Assembly (NCBI GenBank): GCA_033032175.1 | Contig: CM065323.1 | Span: 8,742,001-8,806,000, forward strand | DNA length: 64,000 bases | Source: Saturnia japonica | Taxonomy: Eukaryota; Arthropoda; Insecta; Lepidoptera; Saturniidae | Direction of reading: 5' to 3' | In this document: positions 34,966-44,270 of the stretch, in pieces | Numbering within the stretch: the first letter of the stretch is position 1 | Layout: every line of letters begins with the position of its first letter | Program-made: the position numbers and the translations under genes | Notes under the pieces: model-generated | The model's database searches: none | What the model saw: only the letters and a program-made list of their open reading frames with translations | What the model was told of the DNA's origin: nothing

Positions 34966-35574
34966 GAATACATACATATTACATCAATACCAAAAAGCGA
35001 GCAATTCTTGTATATATTTTTATAGTGTAATTTGTAGTTATTTTGTTTTTCTTTTCAAGTTAATCTTTATAGATTTTTTTAGACACACAGCTTAGTAAGT
35101 AACTTAGCACAGTACTAAAATCATTATATAAAAATGTTTGCAATTTTTTTTAAAGGAATTAATAAAATATGGTCATGTATCATAGACTAATTAATCTTTA
35201 CATATCTATATTTATAAAAAGGCAAGATTGTGACTTTATCAGTAAGGGGTAACTCAAAAAGAAAGCTACATTATCCCTGAGTGATAAATGTTATTTTTTA
35301 TCACCTGACTGCGAAAAAGAGGATTATGTTTTTCCAACGTATTTATGTAATATGTATGCCTGTTTCTTTAGGACTCTCTGTAGCCTAAACGGCTTGATGG
35401 ATTTTAGATTCGTCTTAATTGTGGGAGTGACATAGTCTATATAATATGTAAGTACGACGTCTGAGATTTAAATAGAAAGCAAAAATAGAAAAAAAGAATT
35501 GTGATTTTGTTGCAGTCGGGTTTTTGTTTCCTTTTTAATAATTTAGCTTTTTTCTATTAACTGTTATAATGTAA
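34966..35574. other. Probable non-LTR element fragment (O)
   Basis: Bases 35205-35520 have the style of an insect retroelement 3' region: a run of TATTTATAAAAAGGCAAGAT, then AAACGGCTTGATGGATTTTA, then TTGTTGCAGTCGGGTTTTTG. There is only one copy in the window, so the boundaries are uncertain. No coding sequence was found. Confidence 0.45.
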
Positions 35575-36175
35575 CTAGCTTTTGCCGGCGACTTCTTCTG
35601 CATGGACTTCAGAAGTAGGTCCAGAGAGAAATGAAAAATAATTTTTTTACCAGTATACCAGTTTACCAATTTTTACTGTATATTAATCCTATTTGTAAAC
35701 TATCTGAGTGCTAAATTTTATCCAAACTCCTTCAGCCGATTTTACGTTATTGAGTAACAAACATCCAAATTATCATATTTATAATATTAAGTAGTATTAG
35801 GATTAACGTGAAGGAAATAACGGGCGGTTCCTAACATTTAAATATTTATTTTTTATCTGTACTAGGAATAATTTATAACTTTAATAACTCTATGGTAATG
35901 GTATCTTTGTTTAACCGCGAGGAAAGGCACCCCGCGTCGGAGGGTGTACAAACTTAAATTGCCTTTTTTCCAATTAAACGAGCACCTGGAGTGCGCCTTA
36001 CCCTTCTTAGATATTAAGGGATATTATTATACAATTAGTTTTGTTTACAATTATTACTAATTAACGTGAAACTATGGAGAATGTGAAATACAAGTAACTA
36101 TAATTAACAAATGAGTAATGTGACTCTTAGCTGATTTGATGGTTATATTAAAAAAAAAAAACGTTTTAAACGAAC
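35575..36175. other. Family A-like head fragment and AT-rich DNA
   Basis: Bases 35575-35800 begin CTAGCTTTTGCCGGCGACTT and include AACTCCTTCAGCCGATTTTA and AGTAACAAACATCC. This is the layout of family A (CTAGCTNTGCC... then a gene-like 'accgattt' block, then 'caaacatcc') in a different family. The remainder shows nothing clear. Confidence 0.45.
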
Positions 36176-36509
36176 TTTTTTCTTTTCGTTTATAGCTTTA
36201 GCGTTAAGGTCACTATTTTACCTGATGTTAAGTGACGATGTGGCCTAAGATGGTGACACGCTAAGCCTAGTTGAAGAGACTGGCTCTCAAATGTAGCTGC
36301 CGGAACACACCTATAGGTGCTCGAAGACAAATTTTCAACTTGTGAGTGGTAATTAGCCAGATGGGCATTAGAAAATATTCTACCATCATTTTATGATTTC
36401 ATCATAATGTTTGTCTTCACCGACAGCTCAGGGTTATTGCAGGGATCTGAATTCACGTCGATCGACGAGTTATCCGTACACGCTACCACTCAGCCACCAT
36501 TGCTTCTGC
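36176..36509 (-). repeat. SINE family B, full length, reversed
   Basis: It runs from the tail (TTATAGCTTTAGCGTTAAGG) through AGACTGGCTCTCAAATGTAG and GACAAATTTTCAACTTG to the head (CGCTACCACTCAGCCACCAT). It is close to complete and serves with 46271 as a reference for the family. A further short body scrap (GGTGAAGGAAAATATCATAA) lies at 36545-36565 in plus orientation. Confidence 0.9.
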
Positions 36510-36651
36510 ATTATATTATAGAAATCATTTGTAGAATGAACCTTAGATTTCGGTGAAGGAAAATATCATAATCTATCCATAATATCCGACTGGTAATCCT
36601 AGAGATTAGCGAAAAAAAAATGTCTAGCGCTTTGTAATCTAACTAGCTGTG

Positions 36652-37176
36652 GCCGCAGCTCCGTTCGCGTGGACTATAGAATGCCGTCGTTTGTCACGCG
36701 CACGAATCATGCTATCCCGCTACCGGTAATTTAAAAGACAAAAATACTTATTGTGGATCATCCTTAGAAGATAGACATATGCACTCGCTGACTTTTTAGT
36801 TGATCATTTTAATATCTACAATTATGTAGTACATTAATTTGATATATCTCTCATGGTTTACTCAATGAAAGCCATTTAAGCCCCCGAGTTTAACCATGAC
36901 CAGTTTTTTTTTTGCGCGGAACCCAAATTATTTTTCTGTAATAAAAGTAGCCTAACTTACTTGTTATAACATCAGCTATCTGCCAGTGAGAGTCTCGTCA
37001 AAATCGGTCAATTCGTTTCGGAGATTACCCGGAATAAACAGACAGACAGACATCAATTTATGAAAATTGGTGTTTTGTTATAAGTACCGTAAGTACCTAT
37101 ACATATATTTTTATATGCATTTAATAAAAAAAATTATATAACAAACAGACACTTCAATTTTATTATTTGTATAAAT
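36652..37176 (+). repeat. Repeat family A, near full length
   Basis: It starts CTAGCTGTGGCCGCAGCTCC and ends TTCAATTTTATTATTTGTAT. It preserves AATAAACAGACAGACAGACA and the CCAGTGAGAGTCTCGTCAAA core. It lies 18 bases before the LINE remnant. Confidence 0.87.
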
Positions 37177-37193
37177 AGTTTTTTTTATAATAA

Positions 37194-37403
37194 CTAGGCA
37201 CATTGACGATACTTCCCTGATGGTAAGCACAGCACAATCCAAACACAACGGTGACCACCGAGAGATCTAAGTGCATCGGCGGCGGCCACTGTCATGCCGG
37301 CCCGCTTAATTATCTCTTCATTACGCTTAAAGGACCAGATGTCGTACGAAGGAAGGAACATACTGGGCGGGAGAAGGTCCCACAGCTTCACGGTACCTAC
37401 GAC
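37194..37403 (-). pseudogene. LINE reverse-transcriptase C-terminus, left half of split copy
   Basis: Read on the minus strand the frame gives GTVKLWDLLPPSMFLPSYDI followed by WSFKRNEEIIKR. This is the conserved C-terminal tail of Jockey/CR1-like ORF2 proteins, homologous to 58366-58619. It then runs to the 3' motif CTTACCATCAGGG near 37223. Its upstream half is at 39160-39212. The P-like element at 37404-39159 is inserted between them with an 8-bp duplication, so the LINE was there first. The 129-codon open frame 37194-37583 joins this LINE with the transposon's end and is not one gene. Confidence 0.88.
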
Positions 37404-37652
37404 CTCAGAATACAGAAAAAACCAGAAGCCGCGTTCAGAATATTTACATACGCTGCACTGTGTCCAAAAACAATACGTACGTCCCGCACCTGCCCCACTT
37501 CCCATACGCATAATGTTGCTAGCTCGGAAGCGGTTTCCCACTTTTCGGGATAGTCTTATAACACAAAAAAAAAAAAAATTCATTAAAAAATATTTATTTA
37601 TTTACATGGAAGACTATAAATAGAATACGGCTTAAATAACGTAAGTTAAGAT

Positions 37653-37658
37653 TTTATT
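37653..37658 (-). terminator. Polyadenylation signal AATAAA of the THAP gene
   Basis: AATAAA on the minus strand begins only five bases after the stop codon of the THAP gene (37663-37665). The very short spacing suggests a compact transposon-style transcription unit. Confidence 0.6.
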
Positions 37659-37662
37659 AAGT

Positions 37663-39002
37663 TTAATTGTTTAATATACTTTTTGAAGATTCGTACTTCT
37701 TGGCAAGTCTGTTGTATTTTTGTTGTAATGTGTTTATTCGTCGAACATGTTGTTCACAAAATATTTGTTTTCGTCGTAATTGAGATTTAAGTTTGACCTT
37801 TCTCGGTGTATCAAACACAGATTCCAAATCAGAAATATTGACATCACCGATCTCTGAGTTCGATCGCGCAGGAGATTGTGGTTGTGTAACCTGAAATGAA
37901 AAACCTTAAGTTGTATCATGTAATAGATTAACAAAAACTTTAATTAAATACAGAATATTTCTGCCGTACAAGGCATGACATTTCAGTCCTCACGGATGGA
38001 AACGCATTAGTAATAGCACTTTGTGCCTGAGCTTGCAAATGTCCATGGGCCTTACTTAGTTTATTTTACATTTATTACTGTTACTACTAGTGTTTATTTA
38101 CTACATTAGTTTACTTGTAACTAAGTATATCAATTAAGTGCTTTGTTTGCCTTTCAATATTATAAAAAAAATTAAACATTATTATCATAGGTGGGTACGC
38201 ACATTGTCCGATGTCGAAGGTTTAGACGTTTCTATGTGTAACTCGGAAAATTCTGGTGTCAAGACCAAACACTGAAATAGAACGTTAGTATTAGATTATT
38301 TATATATTTAATTTACCGAAGTTTCATTAGCCCGGAATCTGAAATTTGCGCCCGGTTTAGGCTCGCCCCTTATCACGATGAGGGACGGATAAGCTCGACG
38401 AAAAGTGGGCATACTTGTTATACCTTTGCATACTCCTTCGGGGATTACAGGCGTGAGCATATATATATATATGGACCAAAATCTTACTTCAAAATACATG
38501 ACAAACATTTTCACCAGGAGGGATACAATATAAATATAGTAATTATTATGACTATATCTTCCTTAGTTGGATTAGCTGCTTTCTTCAGTCTTTTCAAACC
38601 ACCTTTTGTATCATAAAAATATTGCGCTTCAAAGTGAATTGAGCAAAGTACGCTCCGGCTTGATGGTTTCCAAAACTCATCTAGCCGTGCTCTTTGTATG
38701 ACTTTCATCCAGTCCGATTTTCTATTTTCATCAGCAGGGAAACTAAAATTACAAAGGTTCTATATACACAAAAATAATAAGCATTCTACACGAGTATTAA
38801 AAAAATAAATGGGTAAAATTTTCGATGAAAATAAAATGGCAACACTTAAAAAATGGACGCGTAATTTTCTAAATCTAAAATAAATTAAACAATTAAATAA
38901 ATATACTTTAGAATGCGCTACTTACAGATGAAATGTGACCCCATCCTGTTTTTTTATAATCCCTGCAGCATTTTTACATGTAGGAACAACAAAAGACGGC
39001 AT
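37663..39002 (-). CDS. THAP-domain coiled-coil protein, four exons, transposon-borne
   Basis: Exons (minus strand): 38926-39002, 38553-38742, 38203-38271 and 37663-37890, about 187 codons. Residues 1-86 form a THAP zinc-finger DNA-binding domain: MPSFVVPTCKN, TFH-FP at 23-28, DW at 36-37, CSIHF at 59-63 and A-NPT at 82-85. Its intron after TFH has a GTAAGT donor and TTTTAG acceptor. Residues 143-185 are a basic coiled coil (LRRKQIFCEQHVRRINTLQQ), then a stop. Odd points: residue 4 is Phe where the first zinc Cys is expected (TTT for TGT). The donor of exon 2 (ATA|GTCATA) is poor, and without splicing a stop follows at 38511-38513. Exons 3 and 4 keep phase 0. The protein would bind element DNA in the nucleus. 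Its shape matches P-element KP-type repressors more than a transposase. It may be decaying. Confidence 0.82.
38334..38470 (+). repeat. SINE family M tail inside a THAP-gene intron
   Basis: It carries CTGAAATTTGCGCCCGGTTT, TAGGCTCGCCCC, the GCGAAAAGTGGG-like block (CGACGAAAAGTGGGCATAC) and CCTTCGGGGATTACAGGCGT, then an AT run. It lies in the intron between the second and third coding exons (38272-38552), antisense to the gene. It therefore postdates or accompanied this copy of the transposon. Confidence 0.82.
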
Positions 39003-39078
39003 TTTAAAATTAAAATTGGCACTTGTACAATACGTCACGACGTGCTACTTACAAAGGAGTGACTAATCGCAACAACGT

Positions 39079-39105
39079 CAAACCACTCTATTTAAGAGTG
39101 GTTTT
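39079..39105. promoter_or_regulatory. Hairpin palindrome upstream of the THAP gene
   Basis: AAACCACTCT and its complement AGAGTGGTTT are separated by ATTTA at 39080-39104. It is about 55 bases inside the right terminal repeat and about 80 bases upstream of the ATG. Subterminal repeats of this sort often bind transposase or repressor; THAP binding here is an inference. TTAAATA within it is weakly TATA-like. Confidence 0.4.
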
Positions 39106-39159
39106 TGTATCTTCAGTTTTATGTGCGTTCGCGGTTTCTGGTTTTTTCTGTATTCTGAG

Positions 39160-39212
39160 CCTACGACAAAGATAAGTCATAGAGAACTTTTTAGTTCGTT
39201 CCGAGATGGAAA
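39160..39212 (-). pseudogene. LINE remnant, right half of split copy
   Basis: After the duplicate CCTACGAC, the complement reads CTCGGAACGAACTAAAAAGT then TCTCTATGACTTATCTTTG. This matches the 58366 copy (CTCGATACGAACAAAAAAGT, TCTCTTGTCATATCTTTG) and continues directly into 37403 once the transposon is removed. It is short but decisive for the insertion model. Confidence 0.85.
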
Positions 39213-41149
39213 TGAATAGTAAAGATTAGTTATAGTTACTATAAACTATATAACTTAATTAATATTCTTTTAAAGTTACCAACGATTCGAAGTTAGGTGA
39301 AACATCTCATGGCATGACTGCAACTAGAACTAGCACAGGGCGCTTATATTTAGGCAATCGTGGTAAGAATATTGTTGTGCTACCCAATAAATAGGAATCG
39401 TTACTGTTTATTATTTAGCTGAATTATCAGTTAAATATTTATCGCCAAGAACTATTGGTATGTTCCAGAAACCGCCATTAGTTATTCCTTTTTTAGGTTT
39501 ATAAAATGTTAACCATAAAAACACAACAGTTTTGTCGGCTCATTTTATCTATCGCAATAAAATGTGGTGTGTCCAGTAATACCATCAGATATGTAAATTA
39601 GTCCACGAACCGCCCATCTGCCTCGCCACCTGGCTGAGGATCGCTGAATTAATTACGAAATTGTGGCACGCGCCGTGCCATACCAATTTAACATGACATT
39701 TCATCGTGTCATTATGTAACATAAACTGTTGACCATTATATTAAATATGGTATCGTCTGTAAATATTTCAATTTTTTTTTTCACTGAATTGTACTAAAAA
39801 TATAAATAAACTAAGCCAACCAAATATGTATGATATAATTTGGTATTGTCTAGCTTTTGCCTGTCTTATCTTCGATAAAAACATACAACTACTACGAAAC
39901 TTAGGTAGATCGATTATGGACTGTGAACTGTTTTGAATTGTTTATCGATTGATTTATTTTTATAGTCACACATGACATATTTTAACTATATAATAATATA
40001 AATTGAAGATTTTACAATGTTTTTGACTGGCTTACAATCCAAATTTATGTATCCACATAAAGTTCAGTTGTAGTTATTTGACAATACATAAAGTTAGTGT
40101 AATATACTAGAATATAAAATTACAACGTACGTAATATTAAAATAAAGACAAGTAAGTTTTAAACAAATAGAGATAAGAAAAGATTAGAACCATTCGAAAT
40201 ATAGGTAGTACCAAAGGAGGGTGAAGAGGATTGGATGGACGGAAGAGAAAACGAACAAAGAGTTATTAATAAAAACATGGTAAAAGATATTATTAGAGAT
40301 GGATTTTATTAGAGATCATTAAAAATGGGAGGGGAAGTTGGGGGACATTTGATTCGACACGACGACCTATTGTAAACGAGAATACAGAAATTGAAAGAAA
40401 TAGTGGAATACCATAAAGGACATACATTCAGCAAGAGATTGCTCCACCGACAATTACGTGTAATTAGTCTGAAAACCTCAGACTCGGTATTACGAACACT
40501 ACAAAGGACTAAGTAAATATACATACGCATTTAAAAATTCAAGATTTACGAAGTCAGATGTCCGGGTTTTAACGATATACATGTGATAGATAATATACAA
40601 CTAGAGGTCAAATTAGACTGGATATTATAAAACAACGTTGTCTTCTAAGTGCCATGACATTGCATCGTAGTGCCCTCGCCGCTAAAGGTTATCAGCGATG
40701 TAAAGATACGATCTAAAGATATATGTATCATTACTTGTGCGGTACCCTCGAAATTATTTAAATAACTTTATAATTATTATTATAGTATTTTCAAAGTTCA
40801 TAATTAGTTTATACATTTCATTTGTATTAATGTTAATATTGATATCTCCCTTTTCAATTGGCGTAACATCTAAATCAATAATTTTAGAAAAATTTTCAAC
40901 AATGAGTTAAAATATTATTAAAACTTGATAAAATAATTAATATTCATCAAGATCACGATTCACATTATATAGAATAAGGTGCTAAAGTGGAAACTTGAAT
41001 TATCGTTATTAACTGACTTGAAATACGAAGAAAAAACAGCAAAAAATTAATCGACAGTAAGAAGTGAACCTTTGTTCGTTTACTCCTATTGTAAACAAGT
41101 AGCGAGGTCCAACGGTTTGACCTGAGTCAAATTTATTCGACCAAAACTC
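39213..41149. other. No gene recognised
   Basis: A perfect 7-bp-arm hairpin, GGCACGCGCCGTGCC, lies at 39665-39679 in a less AT-rich stretch (39600-39700). Open frame 40309-40530 has no domain. Otherwise the DNA is AT-rich and featureless. Confidence 0.5.
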
Positions 41150-41283
41150 TCCACCGTGCCATCGCGGCACTGTTAACGCAGCCATATGGCCTATAGTTCT
41201 CGAGCTTGCCTACGCTTGCCACGTTGCTTGGCTTTCATGGTTACTGCTCCACTCCTTCAGGTCTTAGTGTGAAGTTACATAGC
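41150..41283 (+). repeat. Unclassified retroelement 3' fragment P
   Basis: The block CTTGCCTACGCTTGCCACGT, CTTTCATGGTTACTGCTCCA, CTCCTTCAGGTCTTAGTGTG and AAGTTACATAGCC matches wording I associate with an insect repeat 3' end. It occurs once here and directly precedes a family A copy. Confidence 0.5.
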
Positions 41284-41857
41284 CTACTAGATGTGCCCGC
41301 GGCCGCGCTCACGTAGACTATAGAACACCGACCGCGCCACGCCGCGCCGCGCCGTCGACTGGAGACACGCGCGAAGCGTGCTACCCCCCGCTCCCGGTTA
41401 TTTTAAAGACAAAAATGTTTATTGAGGGTGTTTCTGAGAAGATAGATATAAAAACTTGCTAACTTTTTTATAGGTCTTTTTAAAATCTACAATTATGTAG
41501 TACATTAATTTAGTATACGTATATCAATTATGGTTTACTCAGAGTAAGCCATTTAAGCCCTCGCATTGATTCACCATGCGCAGTTTTTATATTTGCGTGG
41601 AACCCTCATTCATATTCTAAAATAGCCTAAATTACTCCTTATAACAACAGCTATCTGCCAGTGAAAATCCCGTCAAAATCGATTCAACCGTTTCGGAAAT
41701 TACGCGGAACAAACAGACAAAAGAGTAAAAATTGGGTTTTTTGATATTATAGGTATCGAATATACCTACCTAACCTACTTTCATATACATTTAGTAAAAA
41801 ACCTATTATTTTGACATTACAAACAGACACTTCAATTTTATAAATGGTATATAAAGA
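41284..41857 (+). repeat. Repeat family A, longest copy
   Basis: It starts ACTAGATGTGCCCGCGGC with an expanded GC-rich head (GCCACGCCGCGCCGCGCCGT). It keeps every block of the family and ends CAATTTTATAAATGGTATAT. An extra TTATAGGTATCGAATATACC phrase precedes the usual tail. Confidence 0.88.
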
Positions 41858-41897
41858 TTGTGTTCATCACACTTGCACGTAATATGTTACGTTGCAC

Positions 41898-41980
41898 GTT
41901 ATAGGTATCGTATATACTTTCATATGCATTTAGTAAAAAAGTGTTATTTTAACCTTACAAACAGACACTTCAATTTTCTT
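41898..41980 (+). repeat. Duplicated family A tail
   Basis: The last about 80 bases of family A (GTATCGTATATACTTTCATA, TGCATTTAGTAAAAAA, TTACAAACAGACACTTCAAT) recur about 40 bases after the full copy ends. It is either a tandem tail duplication or a second, strongly 5'-truncated insertion. Confidence 0.75.
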
Positions 41981-42414
41981 TATTCGTAATACATTCATTT
42001 CCTCATAACTTTTACACAATATCATGCATGCAATGCATCAAAAAATAAACATATTTATAAAAGGAAATTATCATTTTCTATGCAAGTAAAGTAGTCAACA
42101 GCTGAATTATACAGCGGACCAGCATTAACATATAATGCATTTTCGGTCGCGTGGCAACAACATGAAGTCAATGCATTACAATAACTTCATTATTTATAGC
42201 ACAGAGCCATGCATCGTTCAGAATAAATTTGTACATTATTGATTATTGGCTATATTTAAATTTTTGAATTTCAAAACCATAATGTTTATTTTATCCAGCG
42301 GTGAACGGGCATCAACATCTCAGTGCAATAAAATTATTCTGATAAATAAATAAGTCACATACATGTTTACAAAGCGCTTTATATTTTGTTGAACAAATTA
42401 TAATCTACATCTAT
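41981..42414. other. No recognised feature
   Basis: AT-rich sequence between two oppositely oriented family A copies. TGCATT phrases (42037, 42136, 42170, 42211) recur but without regular spacing. Confidence 0.45.
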
Positions 42415-42896
42415 CTATACAATTAATAAAATTGAAGTGTCTGTCTGTAATGTTAAAATAACAGCTTTTTAATAAATATATATGAAATTTTTTGTCTGTG
42501 TCTGTGTATTTGTTCTGCACAATCTCCGAAACGGTTGGACCGATTTTGACCGGATTTTCACTGGTAGATAGCATATGTTATATGGAGTAAAAAGAACAGG
42601 TTAAATAATGAAAAAAAAAACAGAGCCTGGCGAATTAATTCGGTCACTTAAATGACACGCTGAGTACCTAAACCATAAGAGATATAGCGAATTAATGTGC
42701 TAGATAATTTTTGACATTAATAAGACCTACAAAAAAATCAGTGAGAATATATGTCTATCTGCTAAGGAACACCCATAATAAGCATTATTGTCTATAAAAT
42801 AGCCGGGAGCGAAGGAGTAAGAACCGCGCGTGTGCCTGATCGATGTTATTCTGTACCATTCTGTGCCACGTGAGCGAAGCCACAGGCACAGCTGGT
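42415..42896 (-). repeat. Repeat family A, reversed
   Basis: It runs from CTATACAATTAATAAAATTG to GAAGCCACAGGCACAGCTGG. It faces the 41284 copy, making an inverted pair separated by about 560 bases. The cores CTCCGAAACGGTTGGACCGA and AAATAGCCGGGAGCGAAGGA are intact. Confidence 0.87.
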
Positions 42897-43022
42897 CTAT
42901 TATAATAATGTTTTATTTAGTTTGAGACTGCTTTTTTTGTTTATTCGTTTGAACGCGCTAATTCTCTGGACCTACCAGTTAAATGTAAAAAAATCTTTTT
43001 GCCTTTTATAACATTATAGGAC
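42897..43022 (+). repeat. Repeat fragment family L, copy 2
   Basis: It shares the layout TTTGTTTATTCGTTTGAACG, CGCTAATTCTCTGGACCTAC and CAGTTAAATG...AAATCTTTTTGCC with 10270-10425. The two are diverged. The class may be a DNA or retroelement tail. Confidence 0.5.
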
Positions 43023-43083
43023 ATATAATTTGACGCTCTGAAGGAATGTAGCAGTAATCATGAACGTCAAGAATTTTAAAACA

Positions 43084-43783
43084 ATAATGACTCAGTGTTA
43101 ACGTGTACGGACATCGCGTCGATCGAGATGCGTGCGAACCCCTTCAAAGAGCCTGAGCTTTCAGTGAAGGAAAACATTGTGCTGAAACCATAACATGGTG
43201 GTAGTGCTTTTTGTAATGCCCTCCCAGCTAGGCTACCACCCTCAAGTTGTAAATCTATCACCAAGCACTAATAGGTGTGTTTCGGCAGCTGCTTGAGAGC
43301 TAGTCTTTCATTATGGTTAGCGTGTTATTTATGAGCCATTTTTGAATTACGTAACAGTCCTAAGGGGGAGGGGGGGGGGGGTTTAACCCATTCTTAATAT
43401 AGTTTCATTTCGTATGCCGATTGGTTTTCTTCATTCTATAACTGTACACTTCAATTTACATCTTATTAAAATTTAATTTCAAAATCGTATGTGTTCATTT
43501 TTATCCATTTTAAATATTAATAATAATTATAGTAACTATATTCTTCCCGCGTATTCAACTTGTTTTAATTATATGTGACTTTAGTATATTTGATCCTTTT
43601 CTAACAACATTTTAAACGAGAAAGAATCTTACGTATGTGAGGGAGGGGGTTCTGAGAAATATTAGGTTGGGGGTTGGGGGTTCCAATAAACGCCAAAACC
43701 ATCCTTACGTAATTAATGAATAGCCCCTTAATGTCTTACACCACATCGTCACTTCAGCTCAGGTGAACCTGGCAAGCTATATT
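43084..43783 (+). repeat. SINE family B interrupted by a MITE
   Basis: The SINE runs 43084-43331, from AATGACTCAGTGTTAACGTG to CAGCTGCTTGAGAGCTAGTC and AGCGTGTTAT. It resumes at 43731-43783 (TGTCTTACACCACATCGTCA). The MITE between, 43332-43727, landed at a TTA in the SINE. The B-box position reads GTGCGAACCCC, degraded. The minus-strand open frame at 43076-43264 is spurious. Confidence 0.88.
43332..43727. mobile_element. PIF/Harbinger-like MITE, 396 bp
   Basis: The left end TGAGCCATTTTTGAATTACG and the complemented right end GGGGCTATTCATTAATTACG share an inverted repeat of about 23 bases with several mismatches, ending in ATTACGTAA in both. TTA flanks both sides (43329-43331, 43728-43730), the 3-bp target duplication of PIF/Harbinger. 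Subterminal G tracts (43352-43380 and 43642-43680, including a run of 12 G) mirror each other in composition only. There is no coding sequence. Confidence 0.85.
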
Positions 43784-44026
43784 ATGCAAGTACGGGCAGT
43801 GAGGGCCTACACTGGTGCGTTAGCGGCGTCGTGGGTGCAGTAAACAGTTGGTGGAATAAATCTAACAACGGTTCAAACCGTGGAGCATTGTATATATAGA
43901 ATAAAAGTTCCTACAGATATTTGCCCCTTGCGCTTCACTGCGTAACAAACAGATGCTGTCCGCCCGATGTTAGCTGATCAATGCAACCGCTGGTCATCAA
44001 TTAGTAAATTCAAAATAAACTGATAC
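43784..44026. other. No recognised feature
   Basis: Moderately GC-rich text (GGGCCTACACTGGTGCGTTA, GCGGCGTCGTGGGTGCAG) without known homology. It lies downstream of the candidate exon on the minus strand, so it may be intron. Confidence 0.4.
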
Positions 44027-44140
44027 CTGAGGAATTGTGGATTATGTTGGAAGGCTTCTATGCCAGTTGTTAACCGCACCATTTCAATTGGAAAGCCATT
44101 CTTAATTACTTGTAACTTGCCATCTCTTTCATAATTTATT
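44027..44140 (-). CDS. Internal coding exon of an unidentified split gene
   Basis: Read on the minus strand, an acceptor ATTTTGTTTACAG precedes 44140 and a donor CTCAG|GTATCA follows 44027. The 114 bases are open in only one frame, starting after one base: INYERDGKLQVIKNGFPIEM then VRLTTGIEAFQHNPQFL, with two bases left over. The mix of charged, hydrophobic and rare residues, and the third-position pattern, look like real protein. The length is typical of insect internal exons. Neighbouring exons were not found, consistent with long introns filled with transposons. I do not recognise the family. It is the best evidence for a host gene crossing the window. Confidence 0.68.
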
Positions 44141-44270
44141 CTGTAAACAAAATCGATTATTAAAGTGTCTCTGTAAAATTATCATCCCATAAGTATCATC
44201 ATTATTACCTGAGTATTATACAAGTTTATTTTTTAACTAAGTTATTTATGATAGGTATATTTTATTTGGT

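Larger units (their letters stand above)
37404..39159 (-). mobile_element. P-superfamily-like transposon carrying a THAP gene
   Basis: The ends form 30-bp inverted repeats beginning CTCAGAATACAGAAAAAACC, 29 of 30 identical (37404-37433 and 39130-39159). Both sides carry CCTACGAC (37396-37403 and 39160-39167), a perfect 8-bp target duplication. About 30-bp inverted repeats with 8-bp duplications and a THAP-domain product are the hallmarks of the P superfamily. Without the element and one duplicate, the flanks join into a LINE that aligns colinearly with 28540 and 58366. The element encodes only a short THAP protein and lacks a catalytic domain. A SINE M fragment sits in its second intron. It is non-autonomous but may have been a repressor-type derivative. 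Confidence 0.9.

Noticed and set aside
37194..37583. 129-codon minus-strand open frame as one gene
   Set aside because: It crosses the boundary at 37403/37404: part is LINE C-terminus and part is the non-coding end of the P-like element.
37251..37623. Two plus-strand open frames of 100 and 109 codons
   Set aside because: They are antisense shadows of the LINE remnant and the transposon terminus, with no domain signal.
39124..39166. Initially read as a stray LINE scrap upstream of the THAP gene
   Set aside because: It is the inverted terminal repeat of the P-like element followed by the CCTACGAC duplication, which explains it fully.
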